Part shown: one piece after another, positions 1-7,636 of the stretch
How the letters are laid out: the number at the start of each line of letters is the position of its first letter
How positions within the stretch are numbered: position 1 is the stretch's first letter
NCBI GenBank assembly: GCA_009649675.1
Contig: WJPL01000005.1
Span: 37,475 to 101,474 of the forward strand
Direction: 5' to 3'
DNA from: Alphaproteobacteria bacterium HT1-32
GTDB lineage: Bacteria; Pseudomonadota; Alphaproteobacteria; Rhodospirillales; HT1-32
Length of the DNA: 64,000 nucleotides
Made by a program: the position numbers and the translations under genes
The notes under the pieces: model-generated
What the model was told of the DNA's origin: nothing
What the model saw: the letters and a program-made list of their open reading frames with translations, nothing else
Databases searched by the model: none

Positions 1-1846
1 AGATGGTGATCGCGGCGATGCTGAGTGAGGCGAGGATCACAATGATGGCCAGCTTTGGCTGCATGGCGATCACGATCGGGGTGAAGATGATGATGTTCAC
101 CGTATTCATGATGATCCGCATGCCGCCGCTGGAGACGGTGCCGAGAATTTTCTCGTTCTCGGCAAAGCGGGCCATGATCTCGCCGGTTTCCCATTTCTTC
201 AGAGTCTGAAGTGGCAGGGCGAGCACATGACCGAAGAACCGGACGAACAGAGTTCCGGTAAGGCGGCGCATCAGATGCAGGGTCAGAAACTCGCGAATGG
301 CTCCGGTGACCATTGCAACAACCGTCGCGCCCAGAATCACGGCAAGCAGGATCGCCAGCAGATTCCAGTCGCCGACTACCAGCACATCATCAATCAGAAT
401 TTTCGTGAAGAACGGCGGCATCATTGCCAGTGCGGCCAGCAGCACGGACACCAGCATGATCCGGGATACCAGCGGCATGAAAGGGCGAAGCAGCGGCAGG
501 AACTGTTTGTAGATCTTGGGAACACTGGCACCGACCGCGCCAAAGTCCGGAACATAGGAAATCACCAGGACATTGCCGTCCCAGACTTCCAGGAAGCTGT
601 CCAGTGTCACGCGGCTGATGCCGTGAATCGGGTCGGCAATCAGCGCTTCACCGGATTTGACTTCATAGAGGACAGCAAGCCCGCCATCGATGTTCCGGAC
701 AATGGCAGGCAGCGTGACAGCCGGAAGCTCGGCCCCGTCGATCATCATCAGCCGGCTGAGATATCCGGCAGCTTCGGCCTTGCGACTGAGCGAGTACATA
801 TCATCCGGTTCACCATGTGCCAGTTGCGCCTCTTCAAGATCTATCGTCTCAAAGGGACGCCGAAAGAAAGCGGCGACCATGGCCAGGCAGGCGACACCGG
901 CCAGCACGGGTGAGTCCGTCCTGGCATGCCAGGCTTTGGTGCGAAATGGCCAGCGACCGGCTCTGAAACTTTCAAGATGAATCTGCTGCACATGGGCTGC
1001 GGCTGGGCTGTCGGCGTCATCCGGCGCTGCCGTTATCAGCGTCTGTTGCTGGCGAAGATGCCGGGATGCCTGATCGGCGAGCAGTTCCTGAATGGCGCTT
1101 TCCGAACCCAGTGACTGTTCGAAGTCCTGGCGGTTGAGTGACAGCACGCGGGTTGGCCCGTCGGCGGCAGCACCTGCCGACCGGGGTTCATCATAGACCA
1201 GTGCCATTTCACCGAGAAAGGTGCCGGTTTCCTTGAAGCCGAGCAGTTTGCTGCCCGCAGTTTCCTTGATGATCCGCAGCCGGCCTTCGCGGACAAAGTA
1301 GATAGCGTCACCCGGGTCACCCTCGTGAAACAGTATTTCGCCGTCTGACAGATCGGTGGTGACGATACATTCAGCCAGTTTCCTGATGACCGGCGGTTTC
1401 AGGCCGGAAAGCAGGTTCTGGGTCTTGAGGAAATTGAATTCGTCGTTTCGGGCAGATGCTTCTTCAATGCGCGTACGCATTTCCGGATGGCGGTCCATGG
1501 CCGACTTGAAGGCATCAATGGAAAGCTGCAACACGGTTGTGCTGCCGGTTGCTCGGATCGTTGCGGAGGAGGGGCCGCCATGCAGCAGACCGCGCTCACC
1601 GAACCCGTCCCCTTTCTTCAGGACAGCCAGCGTGATTGGCTTGCCGTCAGCACTGTCATCTACGACGCGGACCTTGCCGGTCTGAATCAGACAGAAGCCG
1701 CCGCCCGTCTCGCCTGTCCGGCGCAGTACTTCGCCCAAGGCAAAGCTTTCGACAACGGCTCCTTCAAGCAGTTCGTCGAGAACATCGTCTGGCAAGGTCG
1801 CAAAAAAGGGATGTGCCCCAAGCAGGGCACGCGTATCCGCAGTCAT
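1..1846 (-). CDS. ABC exporter with two cyclic-nucleotide-binding domains and degenerate C39-like domain (partial)
   Basis: Inner-membrane ABC exporter of the HlyB/PCAT class. The first 615 residues are in the window; the rest of the membrane domain and the ATPase run off the left edge. Translating the minus strand from the ATG at 1846 gives two cyclic nucleotide-binding domains (about residues 10-130 and 145-265; the second has HEGDPGDAIYFVREGRL and GEMALVYDEPRSAG), a C39-peptidase-like domain (305-430), and membrane helices from about 460. In the C39-like domain the catalytic Cys position reads Ala316 (VLAGVACLAM) and the His position falls at Gly389 (GGLAVLYEV). Only Asp405 of IADP remains, so substrate docking without cleavage is likely, as in HlyB. 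It is the third gene of a minus-strand run after two parvulin-like genes, with a divergent tolC-like gene beyond. A membrane-fusion protein gene is expected outside the window. Family assignment is firm; the exported substrate is unknown. Confidence 0.85.
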   Translation of the reverse strand, partial: MTADTRALLGAHPFFATLPDDVLDELLEGAVVESFALGEVLRRTGETGGGFCLIQTGKVRVVDDSADGKPITLAVLKKGDGFGERGLLHGGPSSATIRATGSTTVLQLSIDAFKSAMDRHPEMRTRIEEASARNDEFNFLKTQNLLSGLKPPVIRKLAECIVTTDLSDGEILFHEGDPGDAIYFVREGRLRIIKETAGSKLLGFKETGTFLGEMALVYDEPRSAGAAADGPTRVLSLNRQDFEQSLGSESAIQELLADQASRHLRQQQTLITAAPDDADSPAAAHVQQIHLESFRAGRWPFRTKAWHARTDSPVLAGVACLAMVAAFFRRPFETIDLEEAQLAHGEPDDMYSLSRKAEAAGYLSRLMMIDGAELPAVTLPAIVRNIDGGLAVLYEVKSGEALIADPIHGISRVTLDSFLEVWDGNVLVISYVPDFGAVGASVPKIYKQFLPLLRPFMPLVSRIMLVSVLLAALAMMPPFFTKILIDDVLVVGDWNLLAILLAVILGATVVAMVTGAIREFLTLHLMRRLTGTLFVRFFGHVLALPLQTLKKWETGEIMARFAENEKILGTVSSGGMRIIMNTVNIIIFTPIVIAMQPKLAIIVILASLSIAAITI

Positions 1847-1923
1847 GGCCGTTCACGGGTCATAGGTGTGCAGAACAGGAGGATGGCAAGGTGTGCCCTG
1901 ACCATCCCCTGATCTGTCATAAC

Positions 1924-2712
1924 CTATTCGTCGTCGTCATCATCTGCCGGGATCTCTTCGACGATCCCAAGAAGCGGATGACCAACCTCGGCGGCAGCAG
2001 CGATGTCTTCAATCAGAGCTTCGAACAGTTCATCCCGGATCGATTCTTTGATCACATCCAGCTCTGGCCGGATGATGTTGCGGACCATGTAAATGGTATA
2101 GCCGTCACTTTCCTTGATCGGACCGATCAGATCGCCGGGGCTGGCGGCAAAAACGGCTGCTTCGATTTCACCGGTAACCGTCGCACGTGTGACTTCGCCA
2201 ACAAAACCGCCCTGCCGGAATGTATCACCGTCGATGGAATGCTCGACTGCCAGCGACTGAAAGCTTTCCTCGCCTTCTTCGAGCTGTGAATACAGCTCGT
2301 CTGCCATATCTTCTTCAGCAACGGTGATCGAGTAGAGTTCAGCAACGTCATATGCGTCTTTGTTGACGGCAAAATACTCGGCAATATCCGTATCGGAAAT
2401 CGTCGTCCGCAGCTTGTTGCGCACGACCCCGATTTCAAAAACCGCCTGAAGGGTTTTCAGGTCGATATTGTTCTCGGCCATCCAGGCGTTAAATGTGTCT
2501 GCTTTCTCAAGCTCAAGTTCATAGCGATATTCGTCGAAAAAAGCCTGCAATTCGTCGGCGCTGGCTGAAATCCCATTTTTACTGGCGTGCTGTACAACAG
2601 CTGCATTTTTCACGGTTTCATTAATAAGGGCCGTGTTTCCGAGAATTAGCTGCCACTGCAAAGCCGATTTCACGTCAATTGCTGCGCCATTTACGGTGAT
2701 GAAGGCTGTCAT
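1924..2712 (-). CDS. PpiC/SurA-like parvulin-domain protein, export-associated
   Basis: A 262-residue protein with an N-terminal SurA-like helical part (VNGAAIDVKSAL at the start) and a parvulin-type PpiC domain at about 125-215 (YSITVAEEDMADEL, FQSLAVEHSID, GGFVGEVTRATV, GDLIGPIKESDGYTIYMV). It ends in an acidic tail, EEIPADDDDDE. There is no signal peptide, so it is made as a cytoplasmic protein, unlike SurA or PrsA. The start is supported by an AAGGGG Shine-Dalgarno sequence before ATG 2712. It lies between a paralogue (2933-3673) and the ABC exporter, all on the minus strand. This resembles PpiC-related proteins known beside peptide or NHLP-type exporters (as I recall, TIGR04500-like). 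Likely roles are a chaperone or prolyl isomerase that holds the substrate for export, or the exported protein itself; the sequence does not separate these. Confidence 0.75.
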   Translation of the reverse strand: MTAFITVNGAAIDVKSALQWQLILGNTALINETVKNAAVVQHASKNGISASADELQAFFDEYRYELELEKADTFNAWMAENNIDLKTLQAVFEIGVVRNKLRTTISDTDIAEYFAVNKDAYDVAELYSITVAEEDMADELYSQLEEGEESFQSLAVEHSIDGDTFRQGGFVGEVTRATVTGEIEAAVFAASPGDLIGPIKESDGYTIYMVRNIIRPELDVIKESIRDELFEALIEDIAAAAEVGHPLLGIVEEIPADDDDDE

Positions 2713-2932
2713 TTCGTCCCCTTGGTATTTCTTGTTGCGGAAGTTTCCCCGGAAAGACCGCTGACCTGTTAAGTCAGGCAGGCTTCCACCCCTCCGTTGT
2801 CTTTATCGTCGACCGGGGAGGTCCTGTATAGAACGAAATGACAATTTTTACGCCGTATATGTATTGTTCATATTACCAAGGGCTGTGATTCCGGCGCTGT
2901 CTGGTGATGGATTCAGGCCTGCCGGTCCGTCG

Positions 2933-3673
2933 TTAGTTCCCGGTCATCACGACCGCCTGTCTGGCCAGTATGCCGAGTTGTTCTGCAAGCAGCGATTGGC
3001 GGATTTCCGGTTCGACCTCGCCGATCGGCGGTTTCTGAAAACCGCTGACCAGATAGATGTCATACTCGGTCCCGTTTTTCAGTGGCCCGACGATATCTCC
3101 GGGGTCCACGCTGAATACTGAAATCGCGACTGTTTCCGGCAGGTCTGCCCGTGTCACCTCGCCGAGATACCCTGCTGCCGGACGGGTCGTTTCGTCCGTT
3201 GAATGTTCCAGCGCAGCGAGATGAAAGTTCAGTGTCCCGTTTCGTAACTGGTCTGCCATTTTCTCTGCTTCCCGGCGGGTGGGAAGTGTTATGGCGTACA
3301 GGCTGGCGGTTTCCAGTTCGGTTGCAAGCTGCTGATAGGTCTCGGCGATCTGTGTGTCTTCGATGGCGAGTAACAGTTTGCTCCGCAGGGCCCGCAGGCG
3401 GCAGGCATCGGCCATCGCCCTTTCATCCATATGATTGGCCTTGAGCCAGCGCCGTGTTTCATCCGCTGAGTCGATACCCATTTCATAACGAAACTCGTTC
3501 ACGGCCTGCTGGAGGTCGTCGGCGGTCAGTTCAATTCCCGAATGAATCGAATACTGAACAAGTACAGCCCGTTCTACGGTCAGATCGAGAAAAGGTTCGG
3601 GGTCTTCAACGGATGACCAGGCCAGTGCGCGGCTTAAACTTACCTCGTCACCATTTACAGAAAAGGTTGTCAT
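2933..3673 (-). CDS. PpiC/SurA-like parvulin-domain protein, paralogue of the next gene
   Basis: A 246-residue paralogue of the 1924-2712 product with the same layout: an N-terminal MTTFSVNGDEVSL segment matching MTAFITVNGAAIDV, a helical part, then a parvulin-like domain (YAITLPTRREAEKMAD, FHLAALEHSTDE, GYLGEVTRADLPE, GDIVGPLKNGTEYDIYLV). An in-frame start exists at 3796, but ATG 3673 is chosen because it aligns with the paralogue and has GGGAAC upstream. No signal peptide or membrane segment is seen. The upstream region is shared with the divergent tolC-like gene (3842). The two copies differ widely, so the duplication is old and both have been kept. The function is inferred to be handling or maturation of the exporter's substrate. 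Confidence 0.72.
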   Translation of the reverse strand: MTTFSVNGDEVSLSRALAWSSVEDPEPFLDLTVERAVLVQYSIHSGIELTADDLQQAVNEFRYEMGIDSADETRRWLKANHMDERAMADACRLRALRSKLLLAIEDTQIAETYQQLATELETASLYAITLPTRREAEKMADQLRNGTLNFHLAALEHSTDETTRPAAGYLGEVTRADLPETVAISVFSVDPGDIVGPLKNGTEYDIYLVSGFQKPPIGEVEPEIRQSLLAEQLGILARQAVVMTGN

Positions 3674-3841
3674 ATTTGTTCCCGATGATGTTGATGAGGA
3701 GATAATACTGTGCGATGCCATAAATGTTGAAACAATTCCGGTTTCTTGTATCTCTCGAATTCCGGGGCTGTTTTCCGAGATTGTCAGGTTGGTCAAAAAA
3801 TATCTGATCTGACGGGTTTTGCTGGAATGGCTGGGAGGGTC

Positions 3842-5203
3842 ATGAAGCGTTTTTCTGGACTGTTTTTTGCGACGGTTATGCTTTGTCTGCCCGCCTCGGC
3901 AAAGCTGTCAGCGGAGACGCTGACGGATATGCTTGTTCTCGCTTATGACAGTAATCCCAAGATGTTAGCCGGTCGTCAGGCGTTGCGTGTGGTGAACGAG
4001 CAGTTCCCGCAGGCGGTTGCGAACTGGCTGCCGACCCTGTCAACGGCGATGAGTGCTGACCGGTCACTGAGCGCCAGTGAGAGTACGGCACCCTCCAACT
4101 CCAGAACGGACACTTACAAGAATACGCTGAGCTATGCCCAGACAGTCTTTGATGGTGGCCGGAACTTTGCGCGACTCGACAAGGCGGTGGCCTCGATCCG
4201 GTCCCAGCAGGAGACATTGCGACTGACCGAACAGGGCGTTTTGCTGGATGTCGTGAAGGCCTATATGAATGTCATCAGGGACCGGCAGACACTCGCTCTG
4301 CGCGAAGCCAACAAAATTCTTCTGGAGCAGCAGCTTGCCAGCACCCAGGTTCAGTTCAACCTGCAACAGCGAACCATTGCCGATCTGTCACAGGCGCAGG
4401 CGCGATTGCGTGCTGCCGAAGCCACGGTGATTGGTGCGGATAATAACCTGAAGACGTCCGAGGCGAGTTATCTCGAACTGACCGGGCTGGCTCCGGGAGA
4501 ACTGGAAATGCCGGGAAGGCCCGTGAATCTTCCGGTCGATTTAGAAGAAACGATCATTCTGGCGGAAACATTTCTGCCTACCGTCGAAATTGCCCAGTAT
4601 GCGATTGATCTGGCCGAATATGATGCCTCAATTGAAAACCGTTCCCGGCTTCCAACTCTCGGGCTGGCGGCCAGTCTGACGCATCAGCGCAGCAAGGAAG
4701 CCGGTGCCGGCCCTGCGACAGACCAGCGCGATATCAGCGCGACAGTTACGCTGACCGTGCCCTTGTATCAGTCCGGGGCAGAGCTTTCCCGTCTGCGGGC
4801 TGCCCGGATACTTGTCGGCCAGCGCCGTACAGAACTGGAAGATGCCAAGCGCTCGGCCCGAAGTGCGGCAGTGACCGCCTGGCGCACCCATGTCAGCGCC
4901 AACGCGCAGATTGAATCGCTCCGGGAAGCTGCGAAGGCGGCGGAAACGGCCCGCGACGGCATCGCACGTGAACTGAGCGTCGGCCGTCGCTCCGTGATTG
5001 ATCTTCTGGATGCCGAGGCGGAGCTTCTGACAGCGCAGGTCAACCTCGCGGCCGGCGAGCGTGATGCACTTGTTGCGGCCTTTGAGGTGCTGAATGCGAC
5101 AGGTCAGCTGACGGCTCGTGATCTCAATCTCCCGGCTGATATCTATCGGCCCGTTGATGATTTCGAACGCACGAAATGGAAACTCTACACAACCAGTGAG
5201 TGA
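3842..5203 (+). CDS. TolC-family outer-membrane efflux/secretion protein
   Basis: Outer-membrane channel of the TolC family, 453 residues, within the family's usual range. ATG 3842 follows GGGAGG and begins a clear signal peptide (MKRFSGLFFATVMLCLPASA). The mature part has the two long coiled-coil repeats of TolC: LSYAQTVFDGGRNFARLD in the first half, and VTLTVPLYQSGAELSRL with YREL-like SVGRRSVIDLLDAEAEL in the second. It is transcribed divergently from the parvulin pair and ABC exporter, so it most likely supplies the outer-membrane conduit of that system. TolC proteins can also serve other pumps, so exclusive partnership is an inference. Confidence 0.9.
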   Translation: MKRFSGLFFATVMLCLPASAKLSAETLTDMLVLAYDSNPKMLAGRQALRVVNEQFPQAVANWLPTLSTAMSADRSLSASESTAPSNSRTDTYKNTLSYAQTVFDGGRNFARLDKAVASIRSQQETLRLTEQGVLLDVVKAYMNVIRDRQTLALREANKILLEQQLASTQVQFNLQQRTIADLSQAQARLRAAEATVIGADNNLKTSEASYLELTGLAPGELEMPGRPVNLPVDLEETIILAETFLPTVEIAQYAIDLAEYDASIENRSRLPTLGLAASLTHQRSKEAGAGPATDQRDISATVTLTVPLYQSGAELSRLRAARILVGQRRTELEDAKRSARSAAVTAWRTHVSANAQIESLREAAKAAETARDGIARELSVGRRSVIDLLDAEAELLTAQVNLAAGERDALVAAFEVLNATGQLTARDLNLPADIYRPVDDFERTKWKLYTTSE

Positions 5204-5379
5204 CTTCCCGTCAGCCGTTTACGGACGGTCTGACAAGGCTTCAATGCTGCCGGATATGACGGAAAGAATTGATTTTCCGGAAGCTGTTCGCATGGTGACA
5301 AAGATACCGGCAAAAAGCGCAGACCCTTCAGAACAGGACGAAATTTCGGCTGGTCGACGCGCTGTCAGAGGAGATTTCC

Positions 5380-5934
5380 ATGGATGTTATCGGTGCGATT
5401 GCCGAGACATTGCGTCTCAAAGGCGAACAGCAATATGGCAACGAAAATGTCAGCCAGCTTGCCCATGCCCTGCAATCGGCGGCACTGGCAGAATCTGAGG
5501 AGGCATCATCTTCGCTGATTGCCGCATCATTGCTGCATGATATCGGACATCTGGTCGACAAGCGGTTTGAGATCGGACAGCAGAAAGATGTTGATCGGCA
5601 TCACGAAGATATTGGTGCGGCTTACCTGTCCCGGTTCTTCCCTGCCGGAGTGACGGAACCGATCCGGCTGCATGTTCCGGCAAAACGCTATCTTTGCTAT
5701 GTGGAGCAGGGCTATTTCCAGAGCCTGTCCCCGGCATCGGTCCGCAGCCTGGGTTTGCAGGGCGGCGCTTTCTCGGCCAGCGAAGCGGCTGACTTCATCG
5801 GCCAGCCTCAGGCAGCGGAAGCTGTGCGTCTGCGCCGGTGGGACGATCTGGCAAAGGTCCAGGGGCTTGAGACGCCTCCGCTCGAACATTTCATGTCTTA
5901 TGTCGCGCAGGTACATACGCCTGCCGATGTCTGA
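5380..5934 (+). CDS. phnZ: PhnZ-like HD-domain phosphonate oxygenase
   Basis: A 184-residue HD-domain protein of the diiron PhnZ family, which oxidatively cleaves 2-amino-1-hydroxyethylphosphonate to glycine and phosphate. The family's active-site set is visible: Tyr19 and Glu22 (QYGNENVSQLAH), His29, His53-Asp54 and His57 (LLHDIGH), His75 (DRHHED), His98 with Lys102 (RLHVPAKRY) and an Asp near 155 (RRWDD). The ribosome site GGAG lies before ATG 5380. It overlaps phnN by 8 bases, so the two are co-translated in a phosphonate context. The usual partner PhnY (an Fe(II)/2-oxoglutarate hydroxylase) is not nearby, so the hydroxylated substrate must come from a distant gene or from the environment. 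The exact substrate is inferred from residue conservation. Confidence 0.8.
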   Translation: MDVIGAIAETLRLKGEQQYGNENVSQLAHALQSAALAESEEASSSLIAASLLHDIGHLVDKRFEIGQQKDVDRHHEDIGAAYLSRFFPAGVTEPIRLHVPAKRYLCYVEQGYFQSLSPASVRSLGLQGGAFSASEAADFIGQPQAAEAVRLRRWDDLAKVQGLETPPLEHFMSYVAQVHTPADV

Positions 5935-6475
5935 TCCGGGCCGACTGTTTCTGGTCGTCGGACCCTCAGGGGTCGGCAAGGATTCGCTGCTGGATGCCGC
6001 GCGCAATCACTTCAGGCATGATGCAGGAACAATCTTCCCCAGACGCGTGATAACCCGCCCGGCAGAGGCGGGTGGCGAAGATCACTGTTCCGTTGATGAC
6101 GCCATGTTCACGAAACAACTGAAAGACGGGGCCTTTGCCCTGCACTGGGTTGCGTATGGTCTGCGTTATGGCGTGCCGGTGACTGTTGTAAATGATCTGG
6201 ACGCTGGCCGAAATGTCGTCGTCAATGTTTCGCGTACGGTGATTGAGGATGCACGGGCCCGCTTCCGGCATGTTACCGTACTGTCCGTTATGGCGGACCC
6301 GGAGATACTGGCGGCCCGTCTGGCAGGGCGGCAACGCTCAAGCGATGGCAATCTGACGGCCCGGCTGGCACGGGGCGCACTGATGATCCCGGCCGGTCCT
6401 GATGTTGTAACCATTGATAATTCAGGGGCGCTGGATGATGCGGTCTCCGCTTTTGTGAGCGCGATCGCCGGTTAA
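5927..6475 (+). CDS. phnN: Ribose 1,5-bisphosphate phosphokinase PhnN
   Basis: A 182-residue guanylate-kinase-like P-loop enzyme. PhnN phosphorylates ribose 1,5-bisphosphate to PRPP, the last step of the C-P lyase route. The N-terminus has a Walker A (VVGPSGVGKDS, about residues 10-20), then RRVITRPAEAGGEDH and FALHWVAYGLRYGVP, which are characteristic of PhnN rather than Gmk. The family's usual length is about 185 residues. ATG 5927 overlaps the end of the PhnZ-like gene, indicating coupled translation. No C-P lyase core genes (phnGHIJKL) are in the window, so the gene may act with a distant C-P lyase operon. It is followed by a short gap and a convergent gene. Confidence 0.88.
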   Translation: MSDPGRLFLVVGPSGVGKDSLLDAARNHFRHDAGTIFPRRVITRPAEAGGEDHCSVDDAMFTKQLKDGAFALHWVAYGLRYGVPVTVVNDLDAGRNVVVNVSRTVIEDARARFRHVTVLSVMADPEILAARLAGRQRSSDGNLTARLARGALMIPAGPDVVTIDNSGALDDAVSAFVSAIAG

Positions 6476-6537
6476 CAGAAACCGGCAGTTCTGTTCAGGT
6501 TTTCCGAGAGTTCAGCGTTCAGACCATCCGTCAGTTT

Positions 6538-7422
6538 CTATCGCTGACCGCTAGCCATTGTTTCGACCCGTTCGGCAACGGCGATGATGCGCTGCATGTC
6601 ACGCAGGACCGGTTTCTCGATCAGTTTGCCATCCACCACCACAAGGCCGGTATCTGCTGCCTCAAATTCGGCAATGATCCGGCGTGCGCGTTCAACGGTG
6701 TCGCTGTCGGGTGTGAATACATCGTTCAGGACAGGTATCTGTTTCGGATGGATTGACCCTTTGCCGCTGAAGCCCAGATCGCGAACCAGTTCGGCTTCAC
6801 GGCGCATGCCATCCGGGTCTTCGAGGTCAAGATAGGGCACATCAATGACATCCAGCCCGGCGCTGGCGGCGGCATGGGCAGTTCGTGACCGGGCATAGAG
6901 CAGGGGCTCCCAGGCATTTCGGCAACGCAGTTCTGCCGCCATATCAACTCCACCAAAGAACAGGGCATCAATACGCGGACTGGCACGGGCGATGTCATGA
7001 ACGGCCTCCAGCCCGGCATTGGTTTCAATGATGACATGCAGACGTGTGGCATGGCCGCGTTCAGTCAGCAGGGTGTCGAGCCAGACTATTTCATCCGGCG
7101 TTCTGACTTTCGGCAGCATCAGCGCCGGCGGCGGGGTATCGGTCGCCAGCACAGCCTGTACATCGGCCAGGCCGAAGGCCTCGCGCAGACAATTGATCCG
7201 GACGATCCGCTCGACGCCATCATCTGCCTGCGGTTTGGCAAACAGGTCCATGGTCAGGGACCGGGCCAGGTCCTTGTCTTTGGGTGCGATGCCGTCTTCC
7301 AGTTCAACACAGACAATATCGGCGCCGGATGCGAGAGCCTTGGGATACATGTCCGGTTTCAGGCCGGGGGCGAAGATGAAACTGCGCCGGGGTCTGATCT
7401 GGCGGTCGGTTGAGGCTGTCAT
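6538..7422 (-). CDS. HpcH/HpaI aldolase/CitE-like CoA ester lyase
   Basis: A 294-residue TIM-barrel protein of the CitE/malyl-CoA lyase group, which cleaves or hydrolyses beta-hydroxyacyl-CoA esters using Mg2+. Visible motifs are RRSFIFAPGLKPDMY near the N-terminus, VCVELEDGIAPKDKD, LMLPKVRTPDEI, IIETNAGLEAV with the metal-binding Glu, FFGGVDMAAELR with the metal-binding Asp, and GKGSIHPKQIPVLN. The ATG at 7422 is chosen because the conserved fold starts right after it; a longer reading to 7623 adds unconserved sequence. It is divergent from an aldehyde dehydrogenase (7637), suggesting shared control of an acyl-CoA or aldehyde pathway. The precise CoA ester is not determinable. Confidence 0.85.
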   Translation of the reverse strand: MTASTDRQIRPRRSFIFAPGLKPDMYPKALASGADIVCVELEDGIAPKDKDLARSLTMDLFAKPQADDGVERIVRINCLREAFGLADVQAVLATDTPPPALMLPKVRTPDEIVWLDTLLTERGHATRLHVIIETNAGLEAVHDIARASPRIDALFFGGVDMAAELRCRNAWEPLLYARSRTAHAAASAGLDVIDVPYLDLEDPDGMRREAELVRDLGFSGKGSIHPKQIPVLNDVFTPDSDTVERARRIIAEFEAADTGLVVVDGKLIEKPVLRDMQRIIAVAERVETMASGQR

Positions 7423-7636
7423 TTCTGAATATCCGTCTGGTCGTGACTGAGAGAAAAGGGAGGAGCATTTCACCAATGCAGTCTGCATTATGGAAATTCT
7501 GTCGGGGCGGGTGCAAGCCGGATTGCCGGAAATCAAACGGCTGACTGGTCTTGCCGGACAGGATAAGCGATACCAAGTGCCAGCAGAACAGGATGACTGG
7601 TCGCCTGTTTCAGGCGATGACATGGAAGGATATCAT

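Noticed and set aside
227..1912. Several plus-strand reading frames across the first 1.9 kb
   Set aside because: They are antisense to a minus-strand frame that runs off the left edge and gives a clear ABC exporter with CNB and C39-like domains; the plus-strand proteins have no recognisable motifs.
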